Positions 32,710-44,859 of a DNA stretch of 64,000 nucleotides are shown here, one piece after another. The notes under the pieces are model-generated. The model did no database searches. It was not told the DNA's origin and worked only from the letters and a program-made list of their open reading frames with translations. Location of the stretch: assembly GCF_027580225.2 (NCBI RefSeq), contig NC_073356.2, forward strand, positions 16,769,501 to 16,833,500, in the 5' to 3' direction. Made by a program: the position numbers and the translations under genes. How positions within the stretch are numbered: position 1 is the first letter of the stretch; each line of letters opens with the position of its first letter. Source of the DNA: Misgurnus anguillicaudatus. Taxonomy: Eukaryota > Chordata > Actinopteri > Cypriniformes > Cobitidae.

Positions 32710-34294
32710 CAGGCGCGGAGCTATGGGCGGGCCGATTGACAGCTGGCCCGCCCAATCAGAAATGTAAAAAATACTACTCTGTATAGTTAGACATGTATAC
32801 TACTTTATGTGGTGTAATTTATCTATTGCATGTTATGTTAAAAACAGTAAAATTATAAGTAAGCCTGATAACTATTTAAAAACTATTAAAGCAGTTGAAT
32901 GTTGCGTTATAATGAAATATTCCCGAGCAGCTTTCAGCCATGATCTTGAGAACTTTTTTTGCAAGCAAGTAGAAAACGTATTTTGAATAACAACACGTTA
33001 TAAATATGTGCTGCGCGCTTTCCTCTCAATAACATAAACACACAACAAATATGACAGCGGGGTAAAAAATAGAAAGAAAACATCTGATCATAGTGATGTT
33101 GTTTGATATAGCGATATAGCAGCACTATAAGTCACGCCACGTTTATTGCTACACTTTATAAAATATAGCCTATTGCTTTTAAGCAACAAATAGCCTATCA
33201 TAACAACCTATAAGCCTACTGTGTATTTGAGACATTAATTTAAGAAATGCATTAAAGCAGAAAGACGTAGGCTGCGGAAATATAGTGGGTTCACTTCAAT
33301 CCACACCACAGACGTTCTTGGTTTGCTTTTTATTTATTAAATCGAGGCAATTGTTTGATCAAACATTGATTAATATTAAGATACAATTTATACAAAACGA
33401 AATTCACTTTAAAGAAAGTCTTTCTACAAAACAAACCTCGCAAAATCGCTTGCCCGACGTCCATTACGGGCTATGGCGTATTCCTGTCGGGCTAAAAAAA
33501 ATGATGCGCCTTGGCCGTCGGGCGGAGGAAAAAATATTGTAATGTGTTTGCATTCTCTCAGATTTAGTTAGGTAATTATGTTGTATGTAATTCGGCGTCA
33601 TCTTGTTAGCCATTACTATCCTCACTAACAAGTGAAACTGTCAGGAAATGAAGTGAAAGCATTAAATCCATTATTCCTTTCGTTCACGTCTGATATGCGC
33701 GCTCCTCGACTCCGCTCTTCACGAGTAGGCTTGCTCTTGTGCTCATCAAAAAGTATATTAAATGTTTATTTATTTGTCATTTCGTTTAACCCCAGAGTCT
33801 AACATTATTCTAGCAATTCCCTTTTTCTTTCTTTATTTAGTAAGTTAACTTAAATATGTGAGAACGAAAATATATTTTTAGTGATTTGCATGAAGAGAAT
33901 ATGATGTTAGAAGCTTCATTTTAAGCATTTAGTAGCCGTATTTATTTAAACACTTTAATAGGTTATTTAAAAAAGTATAAGGTTTTTTTGGGTTCATTTA
34001 TATTTCCTGTCACTGTGTGCAGGTTCTTTTTTGTAGGCTATGAGAGCCTAATATTTTTTTTACCAAAAAGGCTTAATAAATGTCACGTTGCATTACAATT
34101 TAAAGTATCAATAATGTCAAAAATGTGACGTGCAGTTCGGGTGTGTGTGTATGCTGTTTAAATTAGTGTTCTGAAGTTTTGACGAATTTTATAGACTTGT
34201 TATAGTTTCTTATTCAAAAGTGACACCCATAGATTCAGGCCCACCCGGACTTAATCCATGCCCACCCATATGTCACGTTCTGCATCCGCCACTG
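32710..34294. mobile_element. 1585-bp hAT-like element, non-autonomous
   Basis: Perfect 8-bp direct repeats CTGAGAAG flank it (32702-32709 and 34295-34302). Ends CAGGCGCGGA and complement of TCCGCCACTG match at 8 of 10 positions and begin CAG, as hAT ends do. Both ends continue with GGGCGGGCC or GTGGGC blocks. Frames inside (e.g. 33285-33542) carry no hAT transposase motif. Confidence 0.82.
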
Positions 34295-34302
34295 CTGAGA
34301 AG

Positions 34303-36240
34303 TAGGAGACTTAAGCAAAAAAATGTTGCTCTCCCGTTAATCTCATTGATGTTTAGGAAAATAATTGAGATTCTTAAGCGATCTCATCTGTGGTTTTCCT
34401 TTCTTTCACAATCACAACATAAATTGCAACCAAATGTGCTATTGTTATTGATAAAGTATATCTAATGACAAACATATTGTCAGTCGAGCAAGATTCTGAC
34501 CTTTTTCACCTACGCCACATGAGCACAAACTCAGACAGAGTCTAAATCTTCAAATTTGCACTCTTTTTCCTCTCACTTTCTCTGTATATATCATCTTCTC
34601 CCATGCGACAGGGTTGCAGCTGAATCTAGACTGAAGCGTTGCCACGTTTAGACAGCAGTCTCTCTCTCTCTCTATTTCTTTCTTTTTCTCACCGCTGTGG
34701 ATGTCCCTCTGTGAAGGTCCATATGCTCTGCAGCTGGTGTATAAGCATGTGTGCTTTGTGTGTGAATCAGTAAACTGTACTTTGTATGGAATGGGTAGAC
34801 ATTATGTTTTAGAAGAAAGTGTCATCACGTCTGAGAGATACCTAGTGTGATGTTTCCTTGGTATTTAAGTGTTTGACAACCTTTTGCACAAAGCTCCAGA
34901 CGTGTTTCTTTGAATGCGACTTAGACTGTTCTTTTTGCTACTTTCAGCGATTATATGTGGTTTAGATCGAATAATTTACTTGGCTGTATTTCCGGTATGA
35001 TCTCATTGCGTTTGCATAAAAAATGCACATATACGGTTTTGTACATTTGCGTGGGCACTGCATCGTGGCGTACCATAGCAATGTATCGCTAACAGTTAAA
35101 CATTTTATGTTTAAGCAACATCATTTGTTTACAAATTAAAAGGTACGTTGATGAAAAGGACAGAATTAAAAAATTGAAGAGTATGGAGGCGGAGCCTATG
35201 GGGAAAGGTGTTTTTGATTGGACGGCTCACTGCAGAAACATGAATATTAATGTTCTCATATTATTATTTAGCAAATTGTTAATCTAATTTTTGTTTAAAT
35301 CATCAAGGTAGGACTACTTTTGTAAGTGGAAGAATTTTTGTTACAGTAGGTGTAAAATATAAAATCTTTAAATATCACAAATCATGTAAAAATATGTTTA
35401 TTTCACTGCTGTTAGGTTACCTAATAAAATTCCATAAATGTGTAATAAACGTTTTCCTATTTGTTTTTGCTAAAAAAATTCTTTTTAATGTAATTAAATG
35501 CATCCTATCAATAGTATTTGAGAAATATTTCTTTAATATTATGTTAGATGAATGTTTACCTTTTCATTCTCGCCTTCTTTTCTGTTAACATCCTCACATT
35601 TGCCAAGATGTATCAGACTGCTTATCGGTCATACCATTCATTAGACTGAGTTAAAAAAAAGACCATAAACCGTAGCTAAAAAGGTTTTGCTGAGCAAATG
35701 TTATGCGTGCCACTTCTTCCATCAAGGCTAGTTATTATTCAGCTTTCTGGCTAAGTGGCTGCCATTCTAAAAGCCCATCTTCACATGTAATGTATTACTG
35801 TAGAAAGCCAATCAGCCAATAAGAGAGGAGCGCTCATACGTCTCGTAGAAAGGTGTGATTTTTGAGTCGAAAATTGTGGCCTGTCAGTAAAAAAGGCTTT
35901 GCCGGGCTGTCGAGTCTTTGTGTTTTTGATTTTTGAAGCATTTGTTCCTTCACTGCAATGGAGGCTGCAGAACCGTCTTATGTTTCTGCAGCTTTCCCAG
36001 AGCCATAAATCTGCATAAACTCCACATCTTTAAAACTAGCTGTGTGAATAGCATTACTATTTGTTTAACCTTGAAATGATGTGCAGTAAACAACTGCATT
36101 TTTTAATCAAATGATATTAAATTAATCACTACATATAACTAAAGATTTACACCACAGAATTTATTACAGTACATCTGTATAGGTTAATTCTCCCATAATG
36201 CAGAATTGTTCTCTATGCACATACTGTGTGTATATAATAT
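34303..36240. other. No gene recognised
   Basis: Includes a (TC)n tract at 34659-34673. 35030-35260 has some mirrored motifs and may be old MITE sequence. The rest is AT-rich without coding signal. Confidence 0.3.
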
Positions 36241-36243
36241 ATA

Positions 36244-37364
36244 AACTCACCTAAAGGATTATTAGGAACACCATACTAATACTGTGTTTGACCCCCTTTC
36301 GCCTTCAGAACTGCCTTAATTCTAAGTGGCATTGATTTAACAAAGTACTGAAAGCATACTTTAGAAATGTTGGCCCATATTGATAGGATAGCATCTTACA
36401 GTTGATGGAATTTTGTGAGATGCACATCCAGGGCACGAAGCTCCTGTTCCACCACATCCCAAAAATGCTCTATTGGATTGAGATCTGGTGACTGTGGGGG
36501 CCATTTTAATACAGTGAATTCATTGTCATGTTCAAGAAACCAATTTGAAATGATTTGAGCTTTGTGACATGGTGCATTATCCTGCTAGAAATAGCCATCA
36601 GAGGATGGGTACATGGTGGTCATAAAGGGATGGACATGGTCAGAAACAATGCTCAGGTAGGCTGTGGCATTTAAACGATGCACAATTGGCACTAATGGGC
36701 CTAAAGTGTGCCAAGAAAACATCCCCCACACCATTACACCACCACCAGCAGCCTGCACAGTGGTAACAAGGCATGTTGGATCCATGTCCATCTGAATGTC
36801 TCAACAGAAATCGAGACTCATCAGACCAGGGAACATTTTTCCAGTCTTCAACTGTCCAATTTTGGTGAGCTCGTGCAAATTGTAGCTTCTTTTTCCTATT
36901 TGTAGTGGAGATGAGTGGTACCCGATGGGGTCTTCTGCTGTTGTAGCCCATCCGCCTCAAGGTTGTGCGTGTTGTGGCTTCACAAATGCTTTGCTGCATA
37001 CCTCGGTTGTAACGAGTGGTTATTTCAGTCAAAGTTGCTCTTCTATCAGCTTGAATCAGTCGGGCCACTCTTCTCTGACCTCTAGCATTAACAAGGCATT
37101 TTCGCCCACATGACTGCCGCATACTGGATGTTTTTCCCTTTTCACCCCATTCTCTGTAAATCCTATAAATGGTTGTGCGTGAAAATCCCAGTAACTGAGC
37201 AGATTGTGAAATACTTAGACCGGCCCCATTGGCACCAACAACCATGCCACGCTCAAAATTGCTTAAATCATTTTTCTTTCCCATTCGAACATTCAGTTTG
37301 GAGTTCAGGAGATTGTCTTGACCAGGACCACACCCCTAAATGCATTGAAGCAACTGCCATGTGA
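36244..37364 (-). mobile_element. Tc1-like transposon, 5' end missing
   Basis: One end is intact with CACCTAAAGGATTATTAGG (36248), the terminal repeat of a common fish Tc1 family. The element reads on the minus strand through the broken transposase to CAATGCATTTAGG-type 5' UTR and stops at 37364, where an unrelated hAT-type end begins, so the second terminal repeat is lost. It cannot move by itself. Confidence 0.9.
36276..37284 (-). pseudogene. Tc1/mariner transposase, broken
   Basis: A cut-and-paste DDE transposase remnant. The reading starts at the minus-strand ATG ending at 37284 (MGKKNDLSNFERG). Residues 24-46 (ISQSAQLLGFSRTTIYRIYR) form the first helix-turn-helix, a second DNA-binding region covers about 65-125, and the first catalytic Asp is D155 in WSDESRF. 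About residue 166 the frame shifts, apparently by a small deletion. In the next frame GGGVMVWGMFSWHTLGPLVP follows, then a TAG stop at 36585-36587 just before the QDNAPCH motif holding the second Asp, and a TAA at 36396-36398 after the SPDLNPIEH motif of the third catalytic residue. The normal end is at 36276-36278. All three catalytic motifs are still legible, so decay is moderate. Family length is about 340 residues. Confidence 0.92.
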
Positions 37365-37389
37365 GAGGCCCCCAGTGTGAGAACCACTG
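37365..37389. mobile_element. hAT-type terminal fragment
   Basis: On the minus strand it reads CAGTGGTTCTCACACTGG, the typical hAT end seen also at 31027. It abuts the truncated Tc1 directly. Confidence 0.5.
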
Positions 37390-38299
37390 ATTTAGTGGAC
37401 ACTCCAACTGAAGGGTGCAGCAATATCTACCAGGAGGTTGTTCAGGTTGTGTTTTTATTTTATTTACCATAATTTAAAAATTTTAAATGTAAGTCTTTTT
37501 TGGCATTTTTTAATTTAATAGCGAAAGACAGAACATAATTTGAGGACTGGACTAGAGTGATGATCACATGCACATTTCCAATTAAAATATATGTACTGTG
37601 TGCGATCTTCAGTGCACTTCAGGCCAGCGTCCAAACTGTGTTCTTATGTCTCCATGTGTTTGCTCAGCGTCCACAGGTGCTGGTGATGACCTTACATCTG
37701 TTTCCCCTTCCACTGCTCTATTTGGCACTCCCACTCTTCATAATACCATTAACCTGTCTGTCCTCACAGGGATCACTGTAATTTACTTTCTATTATTAAA
37801 TTCTACTAATGCTAAGCAAAGGGGAACGAGCTTTGATTTTAATGAGGAAGCTGTTTTGAACGTGTCGGTTATATTCAGATATTTTCTTTTCTTCTTCAGG
37901 TTTTTCTCTCCTCTCAAGGCTGACGTGTATTAAAGCACGGCTCTTTTATATAGATTATTATGTTCACGGAGAATGAAAATATGAATTATGAAGATAAGGA
38001 TTTGGAGGGAAATCATTTAACGTCACGGCACAAATGCGGAGCGAGGAAAGTTCTTCCAAACTAAGTATCCCAGTGAAGGCCAAATGTCACTCAGTATTTA
38101 CGTGCGTGTGAAGTTAAAGAATTCGCCTGGGATAGCCTTGAATTACTCTAAGGTATTTTATATGTTGCTCGTGTATGAGGTGAGTTTAAAAGCGTGTGTG
38201 TATGAATTAATAAAGCTAAATTAAACCTGCGATTTCAAACACGAATAAAACTTCCACTTAACGCAAAATCGAAAGCAAAATATTAACAGTAAAATAAAA
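37390..38299. other. No gene recognised
   Basis: A 111-residue frame at 37598-37933 has no recognisable domain. No repeat ends seen. Confidence 0.3.
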
Positions 38300-39310
38300 C
38301 TTTGCTTTGTAAATCCGCTTGTTAACATGCATGCGCGTTGTCCCCTTCTTAACCAAACATCTCTTTTCAGAAACATCTGGTACACATTTAACGTTGTTCC
38401 TCCAGTGACACTAATAAAAACCACACACTACCATTCGTGCGCTTGCCAAGAAAAGGAGAAACTTTCAGATTATTTATTTGTTTTCCAAAGGAAACCAGCA
38501 CTCACCAGTGTGGGGTCTGAGTCATGCCGCCTGTTTATTTGTAATGGGATCCTGTCTCAACACTGGATTAGATGTCATCTCTCCCAGTCCACAGTTCATC
38601 TGAGGAGTTGCATCACAAGAGCACATCATTGACACCGTTTACGGCATGCAGAGCGACTTGGAGACCAAAAACAAACACATCTATCTGAACCGATCCATAA
38701 TAAAGCACCAACGACCCCCTCAAAAGCTGTTTTTCTTCTTGAAATCTGGTTTGTGTTACTCTCGCGTGGAACGACACAGAGAGAGTGTTATCTGCTTACA
38801 AGGGGATTCAAAGCCCAGCTGTTTTCTCTCCCTGTTTCAACTGCTTTTGGACGTCGTCTGAGGGAAAACATCTTGATCCGTTTTATTTTTCTGTTATTTA
38901 TGGATGGTTCTGTTCACTTCCATTACGTTCTGTTGAAGGGGAGAAATAATGGAAAGCATGGTCCTGCTACCCAGGTCTTCCAGTACAGTAAGCTCATTGT
39001 ATTAAAAAACACCGTCATAGGCATCTCTAGCGTGTACGGCTCCTTTCAGGTAATTGCTCTCCTATTAGTTTCTGCCCGGTGCATCTGACAGATATGAATT
39101 GGATCTTGCCATGCAACCTGCTGATTAATGACATTTAAAATGGGCTCTTAATTGTTGGGGAAAAGTGTGAGGTGAAAGAGAGGAGTGATGTTCCCATCGG
39201 CACACCTGTGATTAGAGAGCATGAGGTGCGTGTGTCTGCCCTCCTCCACGGATACAGGAGGACGACCCTGGGGGGAGTCACGGAGCTCCTTGCGACCAAT
39301 GGGAGGCTTG
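38300..39310. other. Non-repetitive block, candidate regulatory element
   Basis: About 1 kb without repeats. The strongest motif cluster is at 39086-39133. Several overlapping frames lack recognisable domains. Confidence 0.35.
39086..39133. promoter_or_regulatory. TALE/homeodomain-like motif pair
   Basis: TGACAG (39086-39091, Meis/Tgif-type core) lies 30 bases before TGATTAATGACA (39122-39133, Pbx-Hox-type core). The pair sits in AT-balanced, repeat-free DNA. Function is inferred only. Confidence 0.25.
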
Positions 39311-39319
39311 TTTGTGTTG

Positions 39320-39560
39320 AAGGAATAGTTCACCACAAAATGAAAAATATTACTTTTCTCGCCCTCGTGTCATTTCAAACCCATATTAAATTTTTAACAT
39401 TTCGATCTGTTTCTCACACGAAGATATCGAAAGAATTGAAATATAGAGTACATATAGTGCATGAGTCAGCCACTGTTCTAATTCACTTTCATTATATAGT
39501 CATGAGAAGCCTGGATTTTCTTCAAAACAGGGGTAGGTAAATAATGATGCAATTTTTACT
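39320..39560. mobile_element. TTAA-type MITE, ends decayed
   Basis: GAAGGAATAGTTCACC at the left and GGGGTAGGTAAATAATGATG near the right follow the order of the 57489 family. The right terminus is replaced by a different sequence (GAGCAAGGCCGTTTCTAGG). Confidence 0.6.
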
Positions 39561-39639
39561 TTTGAGCAAGGCCGTTTCTAGGTATATAGGCAAACTAGGC
39601 GGCACCACTAGCTGCAGGGGCCACCAAAGAGCACATATA

Positions 39640-40155
39640 CAGTACTGTGCAAAAGTCTTAGGCAACCACCACTAGCTTTGATGTTTTAGCAAAGTTTTAA
39701 TGTCCATCCATATTTATTTTTCACTATTTTTCTAAAATACAAACAGAAAATACAGGAAATATGTACACAAAATTATAAACAAAACAATTTTCAGAACTAA
39801 ATGTCTTCTTCAAGAATCAGTCAGTATTTAGTGGGACCTCTGTTGGCACGAAACACATCTTTAGATTTTTTGAGAAGTCCTGAAGTCATTCGATTAGAAT
39901 TAGAAATTAGGATTTAATTTCATTTAGGTTTAAGAGATCCTGCAGCTGCCTGCTATTGTTCAAGTTAAAGGGGAGTTTACCCTAAATACTTGACACTTCA
40001 GCTTATATTTTATATTGTTTTTATTACCACATACAACTTTCCTATATTTTCTGGTTGTATTGTAATAAAGAGATTGAAAAATGATTATATATGATCGTTA
40101 TACAATTGCAAAAACAACAAATCTAATGGTGGCCTAAGACTTTTGCACAGTACTG
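39640..40155. mobile_element. 516-bp Tc1-type MITE
   Basis: CAGTACTGTGCAAAAGTC at the left and its complement at 40138-40155 belong to about 27-bp inverted repeats. TA flanks both ends (39638-39639 and 40156-40157), the Tc1/mariner duplication. No transposase in between. Confidence 0.87.
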
Positions 40156-40415
40156 TACATTTTGTTTCCGTGACTTGAATGAGCACTGCAACAAAATATT
40201 TCACCAGCATCAGACAAAAGTTTATATGTGTGATTTGCCCAAAAGTATTGTAGACCACAGCTTTGTTTTCCTCTACTTTCCTCTGATTTACCACATATTT
40301 TTCATAATTGATATGTAATAATTATCAAACAATGCACTTGTGGCAATTTGCCCTTAAGGGAGGGGGGTCAACAGTACTTCATGCATTCTGACTTATTAAC
40401 ACTGTTTAAGAGTTA

Positions 40416-41074
40416 GGGCCAATCTCATTTCTCTGTCTTACCCCTTCCCCTTTGTCTTCGTCTTCCTCTTGCCCCTCGAAACCGAGTAAAGGGGAAAGGG
40501 GTAAGACAGATCGTTCGTCTAAAAAATGAGACACCACTCGATTACCGTTTGCGTCACCTTCCCTTGCCGCTGACTGGCTGCTATGTAAACAGACAAGCAT
40601 TGACAAACAAAGATGATGCCGTTGTCTCAGGTTGTGGTATCGATTGCCTGAGCGGAGCTCAACAAATAGCGCATAACTTAGCTGCTAGCTAGCGCCTTAA
40701 CTAGCGATTCAAAACAAAAACATTACAATTAAAACCGATTGAACATTTTATTAAAAGTATCATAAAACATGAGTGTCATAATATAATCTCAATTAAACTG
40801 CAGAAAATAACGTTACTTTCATTTGTGCGACTCCTTGACAGTTCGAAGTTCATCAATAAAACATCTTGATGCTGGCTCTCCTGAGATAACGTTTATCCCT
40901 CTCTTTCAAGTGTGGTCTTTATCACACTTCGTTTCAAGGGCTATGTATCCCTACGCCTTGGCCCTAGCCCTTGATCAAACTGAGAATTGAGACACCACTT
41001 CGCCTCACATGAACGCGCAAAACCGAGGTGAAGGGGTAAGGGGAAGGGTTAAGACAGAGAAATGAGACTCACCC
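40416..41074. mobile_element. 659-bp MITE, TTA duplication
   Basis: TTA at 40413-40415 and 41075-41077. Inverted ends share TCTCATTTCTCTGTCTTA and CCCTTCCCCTT with few changes over nearly 40 bases. Internal pieces (AAAGGGGTAAGACAGA at 40493) repeat the end sequence. PIF/Harbinger-like by the 3-bp duplication. Confidence 0.8.
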
Positions 41075-41289
41075 TTATTTCCTCATGCTAAAAAAATGCA
41101 AAGTGTCAAAAAAGCAGTTAGACGTGTTACATAGTATTTCTGTGTCGAATGCACTTCGCCAGGCTTCGTACAAGTTTTAGAAAGTTTTTTCAATTATTGG
41201 TCCAGCTGACGTTTTAGGGATAAGCTATATGATCACTTGAAGAGTTTCGTTGCAAAACGAGATAACCACCGGCAACAAGGCAACGAGGG

Positions 41290-41436
41290 GGCGGGGTCAA
41301 GACTTAAGACAGGAGAGCTTGAGGCACACAAACACAGGCCACGGGACTCTCCACGCAAAACAAGACAACAGTGAGGGCTGCCATGACCCTGTCACATGAA
41401 ACACATAAGACATACAGGGCTGACAGGATCATGACA
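41290..41436 (-). mobile_element. LTR-end fragment with hairpin
   Basis: 41382-41394 and 41421-41433 form a stem (12 of 13) of the same type as hairpin B in the LTR at 3183-3929, and the block ends ATCATGACA like that LTR family. It is read as the U3 end of a related, mostly deleted LTR on the minus strand. The left limit is approximate. Confidence 0.5.
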
Positions 41437-41559
41437 GTGCCATTGCTTTGAAGAATCTTTTGAGCACCTTTATTTTTAAGAGAGCATACATTTAGCATAC
41501 CTTTTTCACTTTGTATACATTCATGAATTAGCTACCTCGTAAAATACTTAAGAATTCCT

Positions 41560-42960
41560 GGGAGATCAGGCTGGGTTTTTTAACGCACACATCTGCAGGG
41601 CACGGAGAAGGAGGAATTTTATTAGCATGCACACGCGCACACACACCCATAATTAACCTGATGCTATGCACAGCTGGCCACCTCTACTCCTGCACCGCGG
41701 TAAGCGTGGGTGGCACGGCAGCAGCGCTAAATCAATCTGTGCTAATTGCAATGCCCTTCTGCATTCTGCCCCAGTCCCGAACCGCCAGCGCTACGCCAGC
41801 GGCCGCGGTCAGATGGCCATATTTCACCACCTCACATCATTTGAATTACAAGTGGACCACCAGAACCCACGTGCACCAAGATGATTGACACATTACAGTC
41901 TGAAACTACGACTCCACCTCGGTTTCCTGGAAGGCCGAGCGGCTGTCACTTAGTCTAATGATCAACTGTGCCGGTTCAATCTGAAGCACACCCAGAGCCA
42001 GGAATGGTTTTGTCATCAATAACGCCGAAGCCAGAACCCTGCAGCGAGCTCGGCATTGATGTTTCAGTTAAGTTTCAATGAAGAAATGTTATCTAGCAGC
42101 ACGTCTGAAAGTTTGCATGCTGCATGACTACGGTAATGTAATTTCCACAACCGCACTACCTGCGAATTCTCCGGCCGGCGTATTTACGCATTCATAAGTC
42201 ATGAAATGAAAACACAACAGGAAGCGTGGAGAACAGATGTGCCAAACCTTGCCGCGTGAATCATCGACAGAATACATCACACCTATAGGGCGCAATTTGA
42301 GAAAGCATCACATGATTCATTCATTCGGGTACATCCTCTAACGTCAATGTGCAATCAAAGGATATGCTCCTTGAGACATTATAGCTCTCATAAAACCTCT
42401 CGTCTCATTAGCCCGTGCCGCTAACAGCACAGAATATTCATATACGTGATTTTATAGAGCGCACGTGATCGGAAAGCGAATCTTTTGCCATCAATCACTC
42501 TTCCCCCTAACATGGTGACATTGGACCTGACCTTCCCGTGAAAGTTTCTGCATTGACCGAGACTTTCAACGTTATTACCAAAAAGGCCTCGTTACCCATT
42601 ATCCCAAGGGGAAGATGGGGGATGCGTTCTGGTACGTGGAGAAATAAAGACATTTGGTGGGGGCGACCCCTTCCTCGCATGCTTGTGATTGAGCTATGGA
42701 TTAAACAGCTGGAGGGGGGTCTCTGGAGACCAGTGAGAAAGACACTCTGCACTATAGCAGTAAAAATCCATCACACGTATTTCAATTGGCCCGGCAGCAT
42801 TAATAGACAACACTGTTCTTTAATATTTGATGAACTGGCTGGTCGGGCCATCTAACGGTGAGGAGAAAAGGGTAATCAAGCAAAAGCTAATAGAGGAGAA
42901 AGAGCGATCCTGCCATCAATTTTTACCCTGACGGTAGGGCTAAATAAAATGAAAAACACA
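41560..42960. other. Long non-repetitive block, candidate regulatory cluster
   Basis: About 1.4 kb without detectable repeats, GC above the surroundings at 41640-41960. Motifs include CATAATTAACCTG, TGTGCTAATTGCAATG, CTCATTAGCC and GGATTAAACAGC. Frames occur on both strands without domains. The best stretch in the window to test for conservation. Confidence 0.4.
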
Positions 42961-43696
42961 GCTACACGCATGAATACATATTATTCACATTCTGGCACAG
43001 GCGCTTGTATTGTACATTCATGCTTATAGGTTTGGCAAAGTAGTCACCCAAATTAGGCAGGGCACACGTAATTTGAAAAAATTATATATTTATTTTAAAA
43101 AGTGCACCGTTTTCAAGATGACGAACGAGTACGCGGGTATAACAGTGAACAAAAATAAACTCGTAAAGGTGAATAAACTGAAAGATATTGTTGAGATAAT
43201 TTCTATTTTTCTGAAGTCTAATAATTTCCATGTTTCTGTCACCGGAGCTGCCAAAGGGGGGCTTTTCTGTAACCGCTGCAATTAGGGGAAGAGCAAACAA
43301 GGTATTGGCGAGGACCTGTGTCTCCATATGGAACCCATTCTAGCCCTGTACCCCTGTGCCTGTACGCTTCACAAGTGCTTACGTCCATTTGGTGAAATTT
43401 GTCAAAACTAATACGAAATCAAATTGATTCAAATGCTAACACATGTTCAGGAGACCCAACCGGCTATAGCACACGGGCAAACAGTGGCTGAAATGGTGCA
43501 GTAATTGTAGACAGAGGAATGAAGCACGCGTTAGGGTTGTTTGTTCTTGACATTGAATGATGAAAAGCCTTTGACATTTTGAACCCTGCAGGAATTATCT
43601 TATGTGTGAAGTTCAGGTTTGCAGTTCTTACGCATGGAGAAAGAAGTATTTGTTTGAAATCCCCATCAAAACAAAATGATAGTTATGTTGCTTTTA

Positions 43697-43779
43697 GTTT
43701 GTGTGTTAGCATTGAGTTTGTGTGTTAGCATTGAGTTTGTGTGTTAGCATTGAGTTTGTGTGTTAGCATTGAGTTTGTC
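43697..43779. repeat. 19-bp minisatellite, four identical copies
   Basis: GTTTGTGTGTTAGCATTGA is repeated four times without change, then GTTTGTC. Perfect identity implies recent expansion. Confidence 0.95.
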
Positions 43780-43814
43780 TATTGTAGCATACAGTATATG
43801 CTAGTGTACTCCAA

Positions 43815-44682
43815 AAGGGGAATCGCACACCGGCCGTGCAGCTCTGCGTCGCACCCAAGTGTGAAGCCAAAATGTCTCGATTGCCCGCCAGTGATTGGTC
43901 CCAGTCCCAGGGACTTGAGACCAACTAAAAAAATTAATTACACTTTAACTATCTTTTTTCCGAAGATGGTTTCTGTCATTTACTGTAGTTTTTATCACGC
44001 TGATGTAAATTCAAAGGTTTGTTTTTAAAATAAGTTTTTTTTTATTTAGTTATTATTTAATTATATAAAAACGGTGGTGTCACGTCATGATTGACAGATG
44101 TGATATCGTGTGATATGCGCATTCTGCGAGAGCGAGGGCGGGGTCTTTACTTCCTGCTCACTCCAGCGCAGGACTGGTCCTAAAATCGCTTCTGCGCAGA
44201 CTCAAGACCCAAGATGTCAGCGCTGTATCAGGACACTGGCGGCTTCACTTTTCACCAATGGAAGAGAGCGAACAAGCTTCGTCCATCTTTTTTTACAGTT
44301 TTATGGTCGCGCCACATCAAGTCATGTCTACGACAACTCGGAGGTATCGTAAACCAGAAGTGCACATTAAATAGCGCGACCTTCGTCAGATAGCGTCTAC
44401 TTCAAAATGCTAACTATACGTTAGCTGCCAATGTTAATTGTTAGTGATTTTGGACAAATATGATGTTATTTAATGTTAAACTATGTGAGTGGTGCTGTGT
44501 GGCGCGACAGGGATTTGAGTAACTTCCTGAATCAAAGCTGGGCGGCACGGACAGGCGCCACCTGGCGGCGCCGGTGTGCGTATACTCATAGAAAGTGTGC
44601 GTATAGTACTCATAGAAAACAATGTGTTCGATTTTTTTAGAACTGCGCGGCGCTGAGCTGCGCGGCCGGTGTGCGACCCCCT
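43815..44682. mobile_element. MITE with GC-rich ends, interrupted
   Basis: Left AAGGGGAATCGCACACCGG and right CCGGTGTGCGACCCCCTT are inverted; the match goes on through GCAGCTCTGCGTCGC. Copies of GGTGTGCGTATA lie near the right end. The element at 43856-44305 interrupts it near its left end. Confidence 0.7.
43856..44305 (-). mobile_element. 'CATAGACTGTAAAAAAAGATGG' MITE, nested
   Basis: On the minus strand it starts CATAAAACTGTAAAAAAAG and runs to GGCTTCACACTTG. GTCGCACC (43848-43855) and GTCGCGCC (44306-44313) flank it, 7 of 8. The same family lies in the other orientation at 49076-49580. No coding. Confidence 0.72.
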
Positions 44683-44859
44683 TAAAGGTTGACGTCAAAT
44701 TGTATGGAGGCTTGGATCCGGAAACCGAATTCCTTACGTCATGACTCAACAAGCAGATTGTTTCCCCAACCAAACTTTTGAAAAAACGATTTAAATAAAA
44801 GTTTGCGTTTCATTAAACACATGTGTGTGTGTGCTAAATGGATACAGTTGTTATTGCAT

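Noticed and set aside
37598..37933. Candidate exon with 111-residue frame
   Set aside because: Acceptor-like CAG sites exist but no domain or matching donor could be supported.
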